From JAFGLZ01 sp964622545 (GTDB taxonomy: Bacteria > Planctomycetota > Phycisphaerae > UBA1845 > JAFGLZ01), in contig CAZUQM010000002.1 in the NCBI GenBank assembly GCA_964622545.1, positions 248,001 through 312,000 of the forward strand: a stretch of 64,000 bases of DNA, written 5' to 3'. The notes below the pieces were generated by a model. The model was not told the origin of the DNA, searched no databases, and saw only the letters and a program-made list of their open reading frames with translations. The translations under genes and the position numbers were made by a program. Position 1 is the stretch's first letter. Each line of letters starts with the position of its first letter. Shown here in pieces: positions 46,557 through 57,243 of the stretch.

Positions 46557-46943
46557 ATGGCGCACGCGACGGACGAAATCAACACCCCCATGCTCGCCAT
46601 CGTCGGTGTGGCCGGCGCGGTCCTCGTCTTCGTCATCATTGTCGCCCTGATGGTGTGGTTCTATAATCTACAAGAGGTGGAGACCTACAAGAAGGACCTC
46701 TCCCAGAGCCCCGAGGAGATCACGAACCTTCTTTCCCAACAGCAGGGCCAACTCTACGGTTACCGCGTCGACCAGGCCTCGGGCGTCGCCCAGCTCGACA
46801 TCGAACACGCTATGGAGCTCGTGGTCCGAGACGCCAAGGAAGACCCGACGCTCCGGCAGCCCGTGCCACCTCGTCCGGCCACCCAACCGTCCACCCGTCC
46901 TGCCACAACGACGAAAGGGGCCAGCGGACATGATGGCCAATGA
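46557..46943 (+). CDS. Small single-helix membrane protein between ActF and SCO
   Basis: 128 residues; GGAGAGG 5 nt before the ATG. One N-terminal helix (about 13-36) is followed by a charged soluble tail ending in a Pro/Thr-rich stretch (PPRPATQPSTRPATTTKG). A segment YRVDQASGVAQLDIEHAMELV looks conserved in kind. Its fixed place between the ACIII and caa3 genes suggests an assembly or linker subunit; I do not recognise a named family. It overlaps the SCO gene by 14 bp. Confidence 0.75.
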   Translation: MAHATDEINTPMLAIVGVAGAVLVFVIIVALMVWFYNLQEVETYKKDLSQSPEEITNLLSQQQGQLYGYRVDQASGVAQLDIEHAMELVVRDAKEDPTLRQPVPPRPATQPSTRPATTTKGASGHDGQ

Positions 46944-47808
46944 CACATGCCGACGAAGCGGCCTACCGACACGGGTAGCGGCCCTGACCGTCCTAGCCGG
47001 CGCGTCCGTCGCCGCCGCCCAGCGTCCGACCAGCCAGATCCCCGAGGAAACCGCCGACGTCGAGATCGTCCAGAAGCTCGGCGAGCAGGTGCCGCTCGAC
47101 CTCGAATTCGTTGACGAGTCCGGCAAGCCCGTCGTCCTGGGCGACTACTTCAACAAGGGCAAACCCGTCATTCTGACGTTGGTATATTTCCGCTGTCCCA
47201 TGTTGTGTACCCTCGTGGTCAACGGCCTGGTCGATGCCTTGAAGCAGGTGCCCTTCACGCCGGGCGATGAGTTCGAGATGGTCACGGTCAGCATCAACCC
47301 GCAAGAGACCCCGCCGCTGGCCAAGCTCAAGAAGCAGAGCTACATCAAGGAATACGCCCGGCCGGCCGCCGCCCAGGGCTGGCACTTCCTCACCGGCAAG
47401 CAGAAGAACATCAAGCCCCTGGCCGAGGCGATCGGGTTCAAATACCGCTACGACGAGGCCAGCAAGGAGTACATCCACGCGGCCGGCGTCTTCATCCTCA
47501 CCCCGAACGGGCGCATGAGCCGGGTGTTCTACGGTGTGGCGTTCAACTCGAAGGACATCAGGCTCGCCCTCGTCGAGGCCAGCGACGGCGAGATCGGCTC
47601 GTTCGTCGACGGCCTGCTGATGACGTGCTTCCAGTACGACGCCGAGGAAGGTTCCTATCAGATGGCCGCCATACGCGTGATGCAGTTCTCCGGTGTGCTG
47701 ACGGCCTTGATTCTGGGTACAGTACTGACGGTCTATTGGTTTCGGGAATCGTCGCGGCGGGCCGCCGCCAGCAGGAACGAAGGGACGGACACAGACACCC
47801 CATCATGA
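46930..47808 (+). CDS. SCO1/SenC copper chaperone
   Basis: 292 residues; signal peptide, thioredoxin-like fold with the copper motif FRCPMLCTLV (CxxxC) and the distal His in IHAAGVFILTP. A C-terminal helix (about 248-270) anchors it. It delivers copper to the CuA centre of CoxB, encoded immediately downstream with an ATGA overlap. This replaces PrrC/SCO placement seen in other caa3 operons. Confidence 0.93.
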   Translation: MMANDTCRRSGLPTRVAALTVLAGASVAAAQRPTSQIPEETADVEIVQKLGEQVPLDLEFVDESGKPVVLGDYFNKGKPVILTLVYFRCPMLCTLVVNGLVDALKQVPFTPGDEFEMVTVSINPQETPPLAKLKKQSYIKEYARPAAAQGWHFLTGKQKNIKPLAEAIGFKYRYDEASKEYIHAAGVFILTPNGRMSRVFYGVAFNSKDIRLALVEASDGEIGSFVDGLLMTCFQYDAEEGSYQMAAIRVMQFSGVLTALILGTVLTVYWFRESSRRAAASRNEGTDTDTPS

Positions 47809-48797
47809 GCGGCTTGTTGGCGGATGCCATGTTGGCGATCGGTGAGGACGGCTCCTTCTGGATGCCGCCGCGCGGTTCGGCCTACGCCGAAGAGGTCGAC
47901 CGCGTCTTCTACTTCGTCTATTGGGTCTCGGTCGTCGCGTTCGTGCTGATCGTCGGCCTGATGCTCTATTTCGTGATCCGCTACCGTCGGCGCGAAGGCG
48001 TGGAGCCCAGCGAATCGCCCCACCAGAGCATCGCCCTCGAGCTGACCTGGACGGCCGTGCCGGTCGTGGTCTTCTTCCTCATGTTCTACATGGGCGTCAA
48101 GGCGATGGTGAACATCCAGACCTCGCCCTCGCAAGCCTACGAGATCCTCGTCACCGCGCAGAAATGGAGCTGGATGTTCACGTACCCCAACGGCTACGTC
48201 GACAAAGACCTGCACGTGCCGCTCAACGTGCCCGTCCGGCTCACCATGCAGAGCCAGGACGTGATCCATAGCTTCTACGTCCCCTCCTTCCGGCTCAAGA
48301 AGGACATCATCCCGGGTCGGTACAACAAGGCCTGGTTCCGCGCCACCAAGCCCGGCAAGCACCTGCTGCTCTGCGCCGAGTACTGCGGCGATCAACACTC
48401 GGACATGCTCGCCAACGTGATCGTCCATCCGCCCGGTGAGTTCGAGAAATGGCTCGAGGACGCGTCCAACTTCGTCGACAAGCTCCCGCCGGCCGAGGCG
48501 GGCCAGCGGCTCTACGAGATCCGAGGCTGCAAGCAGTGCCACTCGCTCGACGGCACGGCCGGCATCGGCCCGAGCTTCAAGGACCTCTACGGCACGACGC
48601 GGCAGGTCATCGTGGACGGCTCGCCCCAGCAGGTGACCGCCGACGAGAACTACATCCGCGAGTCCATCGTCGCGCCCATGGCCAAGATCTCCGCCGGCTA
48701 CGACGGCGTCATGCCGACCTATCAGGGACGCCTCAACGACAGCGAGATCACGGCCATCATCGCGTTCCTCAAGACCCTGGCCGAGCCCGACAAGTAG
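47805..48797 (+). CDS. coxB: caa3 cytochrome oxidase subunit II with heme c domain
   Basis: 330 residues from the ATG at 47805, overlapping the SCO stop. Two helices (about 30-55 and 80-100) are followed by the cupredoxin domain with the CuA ligands CAEYCGDQHSDM, then a fused cytochrome c (CKQCHSLDG; distal Met in GVMPTYQG). The heme-c tail defines a caa3-type enzyme that can take electrons directly from ACIII. Confidence 0.96.
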   Translation: MSGLLADAMLAIGEDGSFWMPPRGSAYAEEVDRVFYFVYWVSVVAFVLIVGLMLYFVIRYRRREGVEPSESPHQSIALELTWTAVPVVVFFLMFYMGVKAMVNIQTSPSQAYEILVTAQKWSWMFTYPNGYVDKDLHVPLNVPVRLTMQSQDVIHSFYVPSFRLKKDIIPGRYNKAWFRATKPGKHLLLCAEYCGDQHSDMLANVIVHPPGEFEKWLEDASNFVDKLPPAEAGQRLYEIRGCKQCHSLDGTAGIGPSFKDLYGTTRQVIVDGSPQQVTADENYIRESIVAPMAKISAGYDGVMPTYQGRLNDSEITAIIAFLKTLAEPDK

Positions 48798-48806
48798 GTG
48801 GCTCCG

Positions 48807-50492
<1,686 letters not shown>

Positions 50493-50507
50493 CCGTCGGA
50501 GCCCCGC

Positions 50508-51407
50508 ATGGGCCAGACCCAGCACAACGGCGACAGCTCGCACCCCTCCAGCGAACACGGCGCGCGCCCGGACTTCCTCGCCCATCACTTCGACACGCCC
50601 GAGCAGCAGTTCGAATCGGGCAAGCTCGGTATGTGGATCTTCCTGGTCACCGAGATCCTGCTCTTCAGCGGCCTGTTCTGCGCCTACGCCGTCTACCGGT
50701 CGCTGCACCCTGAGGTCTTCATCTACGCAGACCGATACCTCGATAAGCTCCTCGGCGGCGTGAACACCGTCGTGCTCATCTGCAGCAGCCTGACGATGGC
50801 CTGGGCCGTGCGATGCGCCCAGAAAGGCCAACAACGCGGTCTCGTAGCGCTGCTCGTGCTGACTCTGCTGTTTGCCGTCGGCTTCCTCGGCATCAAGGCC
50901 GTCGAGTACGAGCACAAATGGAAGCACGGCCTGTTGTGGGGCAAGTACTTCGATCCGCACGACGGCGCCGGCCACGGTAAGCCCGCCGGCGATCAGCCGC
51001 CCTCGGCAACGGACCCGACGGCTACGACGACGCAGGCCGCGACCACGACGACCACGGCCGCGGCGACCCCGCCCGGTAGCCAAGCAGACGCGGGCACCGA
51101 GCGATCCACCATCCTGCCCGCGCCGAAAGGCCCTCCCGGCCTGGCCGTCGAACCCGAGGATGAGAAGCCGCGACCGGCCGATCTGAAGAACGTCCGCGTC
51201 TTCTTCAGCGTCTACTTCCTGATGACGGGCCTGCACGGCCTGCACGTGGTCGCCGGCATGATCGCAATCGGTTGGGTGCTGATCCGGGCCGTTGGCGGCC
51301 AGTTCGGCAGCGCCTATTACACGCCCGTCGATCTGGTGGGGCTCTACTGGCATCTGGTCGATCTGATCTGGATCTTCCTGTTTCCGCTGCTGTATCTAAT
51401 CCACTAG
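50508..51407 (+). CDS. coxC: caa3 cytochrome oxidase subunit III with Thr/Ala-rich loop
   Basis: 299 residues, longer than most bacterial subunits III of this class (about 200). Helices at about 41-62, 85-105, 113-132, then a low-complexity insert (about 150-228, rich in Thr, Ala, Pro and Asp), then helices from 230 with GLHGLHVVAGM. GGAG precedes the ATG. The loop would face one side of the membrane and may be flexible or modified. Confidence 0.93.
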   Translation: MGQTQHNGDSSHPSSEHGARPDFLAHHFDTPEQQFESGKLGMWIFLVTEILLFSGLFCAYAVYRSLHPEVFIYADRYLDKLLGGVNTVVLICSSLTMAWAVRCAQKGQQRGLVALLVLTLLFAVGFLGIKAVEYEHKWKHGLLWGKYFDPHDGAGHGKPAGDQPPSATDPTATTTQAATTTTTAAATPPGSQADAGTERSTILPAPKGPPGLAVEPEDEKPRPADLKNVRVFFSVYFLMTGLHGLHVVAGMIAIGWVLIRAVGGQFGSAYYTPVDLVGLYWHLVDLIWIFLFPLLYLIH

Positions 51408-51434
51408 CCGCGGGCGGATACGAATGGACGTGAT

Positions 51435-51821
51435 ATGACAGGTAGCGACGCGACATCCTCGGCCGGGCAAGAACCCACGCCCGATCCCTATCGGGCCTCG
51501 CCCGAGTTGGACGGCGGCGGACACGTTGTCCCCTTGCCGGTGCTGCTGGGCGTGTGGGCCGCGCTCATCGTGCTGACCGGCGTGACCGTCGCGGTCACCT
51601 ACGTCGATCTCGGCCCGCTGAACCTGTGGGTGGCGATGCTCATCGCGACCGTCAAGGCCGGCCTGGTCGGCCTCTATTTCATGCACCTCCGCTACGATCA
51701 TCCACTGTACGGCATCATGCTGGTCTGCGCCCTGTTCTTCGTCGCCCTGTTCATCGGCCTGACGCTCATCGACGCGCAAGCGTTGGTCGAGGAGAAGGGT
51801 CTCGTGACCGGGTTGGAGTAG
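51435..51821 (+). CDS. coxD: caa3 cytochrome oxidase subunit IV
   Basis: 128 residues with three helices (about 35-58, 62-83, 92-113) and the small-subunit pattern WVAMLIATVKAGLVGLYFMHLRYD. This matches prokaryotic cytochrome c oxidase subunit IV (COX4_pro). Last gene of the ActA-to-coxD block, converging on ctaB. Confidence 0.92.
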   Translation: MTGSDATSSAGQEPTPDPYRASPELDGGGHVVPLPVLLGVWAALIVLTGVTVAVTYVDLGPLNLWVAMLIATVKAGLVGLYFMHLRYDHPLYGIMLVCALFFVALFIGLTLIDAQALVEEKGLVTGLE

Positions 51822-51939
51822 GCCCCATATCGCGAAGGCGATGTTGGCATCGGTGACCGCACGGAGTCCGGGTCGAGCGCGAGTGTACGCCGACCAGGTG
51901 CCGGCCGAGCCCCACTGTAGCCGTTGCGAAGCCGGGGCC

Positions 51940-52932
51940 TCAGCGGGGTCTTTCCCCGGATGCGCCGGGCCACCGTGAGGAGATGGTGGCTCTCTCGCCG
52001 TGCGGCGGCGCCTCCGCGGGCCTCCGATCCAACCACATCAATCCCAGCACCACCGGCAAGTAGATGACACTCGCGATGAAGACATGCCTCGCCGCCCGGG
52101 CCGTCCGCGTCCAGTAGAGGCGCACGCACAGAACGATCATCATCAGCCCAAGCGACAGCGCCCCGATCATGTAGACCTCACCGGCGAGCCCCGCCAGGAT
52201 CACCGTCAGGCTCAGCGGCAGCAGCGCCAGCGCGTAGAGCAGGATCAGCTCGAACGTCCGCCGACCCGTCGCATCGATGGCGGTCAAGATCCGCAGGCCC
52301 GCTCGCGCGTAGTCCTGCCGGCACAACCACGCCAGGGCCAGCGAATGGGGGATCTGCCAGACGTACAGCACGGCCGCGAGCGCCCAGGCACCGTAATCGA
52401 GCCCCCCCGCCGCCGCGGCCCAGCCGATCATCGGAGGCACCGCCCCGCAGTAGGCGCCGATCAGCGTGCACACGCTCGTGAGCGGCTTGAGCGGCGTGTA
52501 GATCAGCACGTAGACCACGACCGCGCTCGCCGTCAGCGCCGCGGCTAGCCAATTGCCCGTCGCAGCCACCAGCACCGTTCCGCCCAGCGATGCGACCACG
52601 CCGAACAGTAGGGCCGGGATGTTGCCGATCTGACCCGAAGGCAAAGGCCGGTTGCGTGTCCGCTCCATCCGCGCGTCGAGCCGCGTCTCGAGCCACTGGT
52701 TCAACGCCCCCGCCCCGCCCGCGGCCAGGGCCGTCCCGATCAGCGTCGCGATCAGACGCCACCAGATCACCGCCTCCGTCGGCGCCATGACGTAGCCTAT
52801 CAGCGTCGTGAAGAGCACCATGCCCACGAGACGCGCCTTGGCGAGCTCGACGTAGGGGGCCCATCGCGCCGGGTGACGTGCCGTCGCCTGTCCGGAGCCC
52901 CGTCGGGATGTGCACGTCTCTGTCGTGGCCAT
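51940..52932 (-). CDS. ctaB: Protoheme IX farnesyltransferase (heme O synthase)
   Basis: 330 residues; ATG at 52930-52932 with AAGGCG about 8 nt upstream, replacing a longer open frame. A UbiA-family prenyltransferase: nine helices with the Asp-rich NQWLETRLDARMERTRNRP and a second loop WQIPHSLALAW. It attaches a farnesyl group to heme B to give heme O for the caa3 oxidase. Divergent from ctaA (162-bp gap), convergent with coxD. Confidence 0.95.
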   Translation of the reverse strand: MATTETCTSRRGSGQATARHPARWAPYVELAKARLVGMVLFTTLIGYVMAPTEAVIWWRLIATLIGTALAAGGAGALNQWLETRLDARMERTRNRPLPSGQIGNIPALLFGVVASLGGTVLVAATGNWLAAALTASAVVVYVLIYTPLKPLTSVCTLIGAYCGAVPPMIGWAAAAGGLDYGAWALAAVLYVWQIPHSLALAWLCRQDYARAGLRILTAIDATGRRTFELILLYALALLPLSLTVILAGLAGEVYMIGALSLGLMMIVLCVRLYWTRTARAARHVFIASVIYLPVVLGLMWLDRRPAEAPPHGERATISSRWPGASGERPR

Positions 52933-53094
52933 GGTGAACGCCTTGCCGCTGCTCTCGCTCCATTGTAGATGCGCCCCAGCGGCGGTCCACACATCTCTGG
53001 CCCGACGCGAACGTGGAGCCTATGATGACACAAGCCGCGGGCAACCGAAGCCCGCACGACCCGCGAGCCGACACACCGAACGTGGTGGACGCCT

Positions 53095-54432
53095 GTGACA
53101 TCGCCAGATAAGCCCATCCGGCAGGCCGGTCGCCTGGACATCGTCGCCCTCGGCTTCGGCCAGACCGTCGTCATGTGGGCCGTGGGTTACGTCTGCCGGC
53201 TCTGGCCGGGCGCGGTACCGAGCTGGCTCGTGCTCGTGCTGCTCCTGGTGTGCATGCTGGCCGGCGGCGCTGCGACGGGCCTCCTGACACGGCGGGGCGT
53301 CCGAGGCGGCGCGTGGGTCGGCATCGTCTCGGCCGTGTTGAATCTCATGATCCTCGGCAGCCTGCTCGGCGGCGACCGGCCGAACGTCATCCGCCCCTCG
53401 ATGGTCCTCTGGATACCCGGCTCGATCGCCCTCGGGGCATCGCTCGGGACGATCGGTGCCGCCCTGACCGGACGGTCGGGACGCCGGGAACCGCCGAAGG
53501 TGAACTGGCTCGCAACGCTGGCCTCCATCGCGGTAGCCGCCTGCTTCATCCTCCTGACCGCCGGCGGACTCGTGACCAGCAAGGAGGCGGGGCTGGCCGT
53601 CGTCGATTGGCCCAACTCATTCGGCTACAACATGTTCCTGTATCCGCTCAGCCGGATGACCGGCGGGATCTACTACGAGCACACCCACCGGCTGCTCGGC
53701 TCGCTCCTGGGCCTGACCGTCATCGTCTTGACGGTCTGCGTCTGGCGAAGCGATGCCCCACACGGCGTCAAAGCCCTCATCGCCGTCGTGCTCCTGCTCG
53801 TCGTCTTCCAGGGCATCCTCGGAGGGCTGCGGGTCACCGGCCGGTTCACGCTAAGCACCGACCGCGCGATCATGGCCCCCAGCATCCGGCTGGCCGCGAT
53901 GCATGGCGTGGTGGGCCAGACCCTCTTCGCCCTGCTGGCGTGCACGGCCGCGTTGATCTCGGATCGATGGCGCAGTGCCCGTAGACCCGAGCCCCTCGTC
54001 CCCGCCGAGACCGATCGGGCCCTGCTCGTCGCCCTGCTCATCGTGCTGACCGCTCAGCTCGTCTTCGGGGCCATCTTGCGGCACACGTACGTCGGCGTTC
54101 CCGTGCATGTCACGTTCGGGGTGCTCGTCGGCGTGTTGGCCCTGGCGTGCGGGCTGCGGCTTTGCGGGCTGTACGCCTCGGCCCGGCTGAGGCGGATGGG
54201 GCTGGTACTGCTCGTCGCAACCGGCATGCAAATCGTCTTGGGCGTGGCGGCCCTGATCGTGACGGGCTCGCTCGTGTACCGCAAACCCCCTCCCCCCATC
54301 GAGGTCGTCCTGGCCACCGCGCATCAGGTCGTCGGCGCGATCTTGCTGGCCTGGTCGTCGCTGCTCATCCTGTGGCATCGCCGACTGACCGTGCCTATCC
54401 CCATGCAGGGATCGAGCCGATCTGGTATCTGA
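53095..54432 (+). CDS. ctaA: Heme A synthase with extra N-terminal membrane domain
   Basis: 445 residues, GTG start, longer than the usual 300-360. Residues about 138-430 form the eight-helix CtaA/COX15 core with heme ligand histidines in YEHTHRLLGS, AAMHGVVGQ, VHVTFG and ATAHQVVGA. The N-terminal ~135 residues hold four additional helices of unknown origin. It oxidises heme O to heme A. With ctaB it completes cofactor supply for coxA. Confidence 0.9.
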   Translation: MTSPDKPIRQAGRLDIVALGFGQTVVMWAVGYVCRLWPGAVPSWLVLVLLLVCMLAGGAATGLLTRRGVRGGAWVGIVSAVLNLMILGSLLGGDRPNVIRPSMVLWIPGSIALGASLGTIGAALTGRSGRREPPKVNWLATLASIAVAACFILLTAGGLVTSKEAGLAVVDWPNSFGYNMFLYPLSRMTGGIYYEHTHRLLGSLLGLTVIVLTVCVWRSDAPHGVKALIAVVLLLVVFQGILGGLRVTGRFTLSTDRAIMAPSIRLAAMHGVVGQTLFALLACTAALISDRWRSARRPEPLVPAETDRALLVALLIVLTAQLVFGAILRHTYVGVPVHVTFGVLVGVLALACGLRLCGLYASARLRRMGLVLLVATGMQIVLGVAALIVTGSLVYRKPPPPIEVVLATAHQVVGAILLAWSSLLILWHRRLTVPIPMQGSSRSGI

Positions 54433-54459
54433 GTGGCGCCCGGCAGGCCGCCCGAGAGG

Positions 54460-56028
54460 TCACGGCGTCATGAACACCGGCATGCCCATCATCGGCCAGA
54501 TCAAGGCCACGAACACGCCCGTCACGATCATGAGCAGGATGCTGGCCGGCACGCCGGCCACGAAGAACTCGCCGGAGCTGAACTGCTTGCTGCCGTAGGC
54601 GATCGCGTTGGGCGCCGCGCCGACCAGGAACAGGAACGGCATGCCCGCGGCCACCAGGGCCGAGAAGAAGATCACCTCCGGCGCGACGTTGAGATAGGGC
54701 GCGATCACCAAGGCGACCGGCAGACAGATCGCAATCGCCGCCACGTTCATGATCAGGTTCGTCATGATGAGCACGAAGAACGTGATGCCCATCACGAAGA
54801 TGAACCAGTGGGCGTTCTGGAACATGACGAGCCACTGCACGGCCAGCCACTTGGCCGCGCCCGTCTGCCAGAGACAGAAACCGATGCTCATTGCCCCGCC
54901 GAACAGCAGGATGATGTTCCAGGGGATCTCCTCGAGGTCGTCGATGTCGAGCACGTTGAACACGTAGAACAGGATGGTCGTGACCAGAAGCACGGCCGAC
55001 TTGTTCACCGGTTTCAGCGCCGGCACGAAGCTCCGCAGGGCCAGAATCGTGATGGCCGACAGGACGATGACCAACGTGAGGATCTCGGTCCGCGTGATAG
55101 GGCCGAGCCGCTTATACAGCATCATCGCGCGGCTGCGGAGCCCCGGGATGGTCTTCCGCTCCGGCCGGTAGAAGACCATAAAGAAGCCCCACAGCAGGAA
55201 CGTCATCACCGTCCCGACCGGCAGCATGTAGTAGGTCAGCCGGAAAAAGGTGATCTCGGGACGGTCACCGCAGATCTCCTGGAAGAACCCGAGCGCCACC
55301 GCCCCTCGAGCGGCTCCGAGCAGCGTGATGATGCTGCCCGCACCGGCCACGAAGGCCATGCCCATGAACAGACCCTTGCCGAACCGCGTGGGCTTCTCGT
55401 CCTCGCCATAGAGTGAGTAGATGGCCATGAGCAGCGGAAACACGGCCGCGGCCACCGCGGTGTGGGCCATGATCAACGTCATGCCCGCGGTCATGACGAA
55501 GCAACCGAGGTAGATCATGCTGGTCTTCTCGCCGACGAGAAGGAGCATGCGATAGGCCATCCGCTGGGTCAGCCCCGTCTTGCTGAAGGCCATGCCGATT
55601 ACGAGTGAGCCGAAGATGAACCACACGGAGGGGTCCATGAAGTCGGTGAACGGCGCGCGGACGTCGGCCTGTGCCGCGTCGGGGGCCTTGCGGATCAGGA
55701 ACAGCACCTGGGTCACGGCGATGAGGATGCTGGTTACGCCGATCGGAACGACCTCGAACACCCACCACGTCGCGGCCAGACAGAACAGCGCCAGGGCCGT
55801 CTTGCCCTCGGGCGTCAGCACAAACGTCTGGCCGTTCGGATCGACGGCATCCGGCCAAGGGGGCGACAGGTACACCGCGGTAAAGAGTCCCAGACCGAGC
55901 AAGAGGAAGATCAAGCGACGAACGTTGATCCGCTTCTTCGGCGCGGCCAGGTAGACATCGTCCGGCATGGTCGGCATGGCGCCGTGCGGCAAACCCTGCC
56001 CCCCAGATTCAGCGTTCGGTTGGTTCAT
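54460..56028 (-). CDS. DASS/SLC13-family anion:sodium symporter
   Basis: 522 residues, about 11-12 helices. DASS features: MAHTAVAAAVFPLLMAI and TNLIMNVAAIAICLPVAL (the two SNT-like substrate loops, here altered), and GAAPNAIAYGS near the C-terminus. Members move di- or tricarboxylates, sulfate or related anions with sodium. Here it ends an operon starting with a PEP-synthase-like gene, so a C4-dicarboxylate, pyruvate-related or other oxo-acid substrate is plausible. A second in-frame ATG lies at 55977. The ribosome site is weak. Confidence 0.9.
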   Translation of the reverse strand: MNQPNAESGGQGLPHGAMPTMPDDVYLAAPKKRINVRRLIFLLLGLGLFTAVYLSPPWPDAVDPNGQTFVLTPEGKTALALFCLAATWWVFEVVPIGVTSILIAVTQVLFLIRKAPDAAQADVRAPFTDFMDPSVWFIFGSLVIGMAFSKTGLTQRMAYRMLLLVGEKTSMIYLGCFVMTAGMTLIMAHTAVAAAVFPLLMAIYSLYGEDEKPTRFGKGLFMGMAFVAGAGSIITLLGAARGAVALGFFQEICGDRPEITFFRLTYYMLPVGTVMTFLLWGFFMVFYRPERKTIPGLRSRAMMLYKRLGPITRTEILTLVIVLSAITILALRSFVPALKPVNKSAVLLVTTILFYVFNVLDIDDLEEIPWNIILLFGGAMSIGFCLWQTGAAKWLAVQWLVMFQNAHWFIFVMGITFFVLIMTNLIMNVAAIAICLPVALVIAPYLNVAPEVIFFSALVAAGMPFLFLVGAAPNAIAYGSKQFSSGEFFVAGVPASILLMIVTGVFVALIWPMMGMPVFMTP

Positions 56029-56072
56029 GGTAAATCCGGCCCATGTGGCGCGACGCGGCTCGGGTCCGCCCC

Positions 56073-56597
56073 CTAGAGCAGCAACGTCGCCACCTCTCGG
56101 AAGACCTCGACCGATCGGACCGCGCCGACGACCCGCCCCTCCTTCAGCACGGGCAGCAGCGAGACGTTATTCGACGTCATCTCGTAGATCACCTTCATCA
56201 GGTGATCGTCGAAGTCGACCGTGGCCATGATCGGAAGCATGACGTCGCTAATGGGGCGGTCGGATCGTTCGCGTATGCCATTCATGAACTTCTCGAAAGA
56301 CAGCTCCGACAAATTGGGATCGATCTTCACGTCGAAGAGCTTCTTGCGATAGTGCAGCGGCTTCGTGGCGAGGAATTCCGGCTCCAGGCCTCGCATGATG
56401 TCACGACGTCGGGCCACGCCCATGAGCTGGTACTTCTCGTCGAAGACCAGCACCACTCGGGGAACCGACATCCGGCCCTCGATCACGAACTCCGACTTCT
56501 CGAGCTCGGCGATCACCTGGCGCAACGTGAACCAATAGGGCACGTGGGGGTACTGCTCCAACGGGATCATGATATCGCCCGCTCGCTTCGTTTCCAT
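56073..56597 (-). CDS. Two-CBS-domain protein
   Basis: 174 residues, CAGGAG 7 nt before the ATG. CBS1 (about 4-75) and CBS2 (about 115-172, SDVMLPIMATVDFDDHL, VSLLPVLKEGRVVGAVRS) form a Bateman pair that probably binds adenine nucleotides. It lies 44 bp from the DASS gene and 52 bp from the response regulator. Likely a cytoplasmic regulator of the transporter or sensor by energy charge; inference. Confidence 0.9.
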   Translation of the reverse strand: METKRAGDIMIPLEQYPHVPYWFTLRQVIAELEKSEFVIEGRMSVPRVVLVFDEKYQLMGVARRRDIMRGLEPEFLATKPLHYRKKLFDVKIDPNLSELSFEKFMNGIRERSDRPISDVMLPIMATVDFDDHLMKVIYEMTSNNVSLLPVLKEGRVVGAVRSVEVFREVATLLL

Positions 56598-56649
56598 CGA
56601 TGCGCTCCTGATGCTGAAACCCGAGAGCCCATTTGCGGCCGAGGAACGT

Positions 56650-57243
56650 CTATCCGTCTGCTCGCGGCGTCAGGTGCCTTATTGCATCCGAGATCGTCTC
56701 GCTTGGCAAGCCGGAGCGTCGGACCATTTCCTCGATCCGACCGTCGCACCGCAGAGCGAGCCTCCGGATGTACTCCCGCTCGAACGCCTCCCGGGCGGCC
56801 TCGTGCGGCTCGGTCTCGTAGGCCCGGGCCATCCGGGACGCATCGCGGCGCATCTCCTGCCAGCGCATCGCCCGGTCGATGGTGTGCATGATCTGAGCGC
56901 GCTTGAACGGCTTGGTGATGTAGTCGAACACCCCCAGAGACAAGGCCTCGATGGCGGTCTCGAGCGAGCCGAAGGCCGTGATGATGATCAGGGCTTCGGG
57001 GCGGTCGTGCTCCTTCAGATAACGCAGCACCTCCAGGCCGTCCATGCCGGGCATCCGCAGGTCCGAGATGATCAGGTCGAAGGTCTCCTCGGCCAGAATC
57101 GAGGGAACCTCCAGGGCGTTGTTCGTGGTCCGGATGTGGTACGGCGTCTTCTCGGAGACGATCCGTTCAAGGAGCTTGAGCATGTGAGGCTCGTCGTCCA
57201 CGGCCAGGATCCGCTGTTGCGGCTGCAGCGCGCTGACGTCCAT
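56650..57243 (-). CDS. Response regulator, receiver plus Fis-type HTH
   Basis: 197 residues from the ATG at 57241-57243 (GGGAG 8 nt upstream), overlapping the kinase stop by one base. Receiver domain with Asp16/Asp17, phosphoacceptor Asp61 (LIISDLRMPGMDG) and the KPF lysine. A short linker leads to a Fis-like HTH (about 155-195, FEREYIRRLALRCDGRIEEM). The layout resembles ActR/RegA/PrrA regulators without an AAA+ domain. Coupled to the upstream kinase, it likely controls this operon or the nearby transporter. Confidence 0.9.
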   Translation of the reverse strand: MDVSALQPQQRILAVDDEPHMLKLLERIVSEKTPYHIRTTNNALEVPSILAEETFDLIISDLRMPGMDGLEVLRYLKEHDRPEALIIITAFGSLETAIEALSLGVFDYITKPFKRAQIMHTIDRAMRWQEMRRDASRMARAYETEPHEAAREAFEREYIRRLALRCDGRIEEMVRRSGLPSETISDAIRHLTPRADG

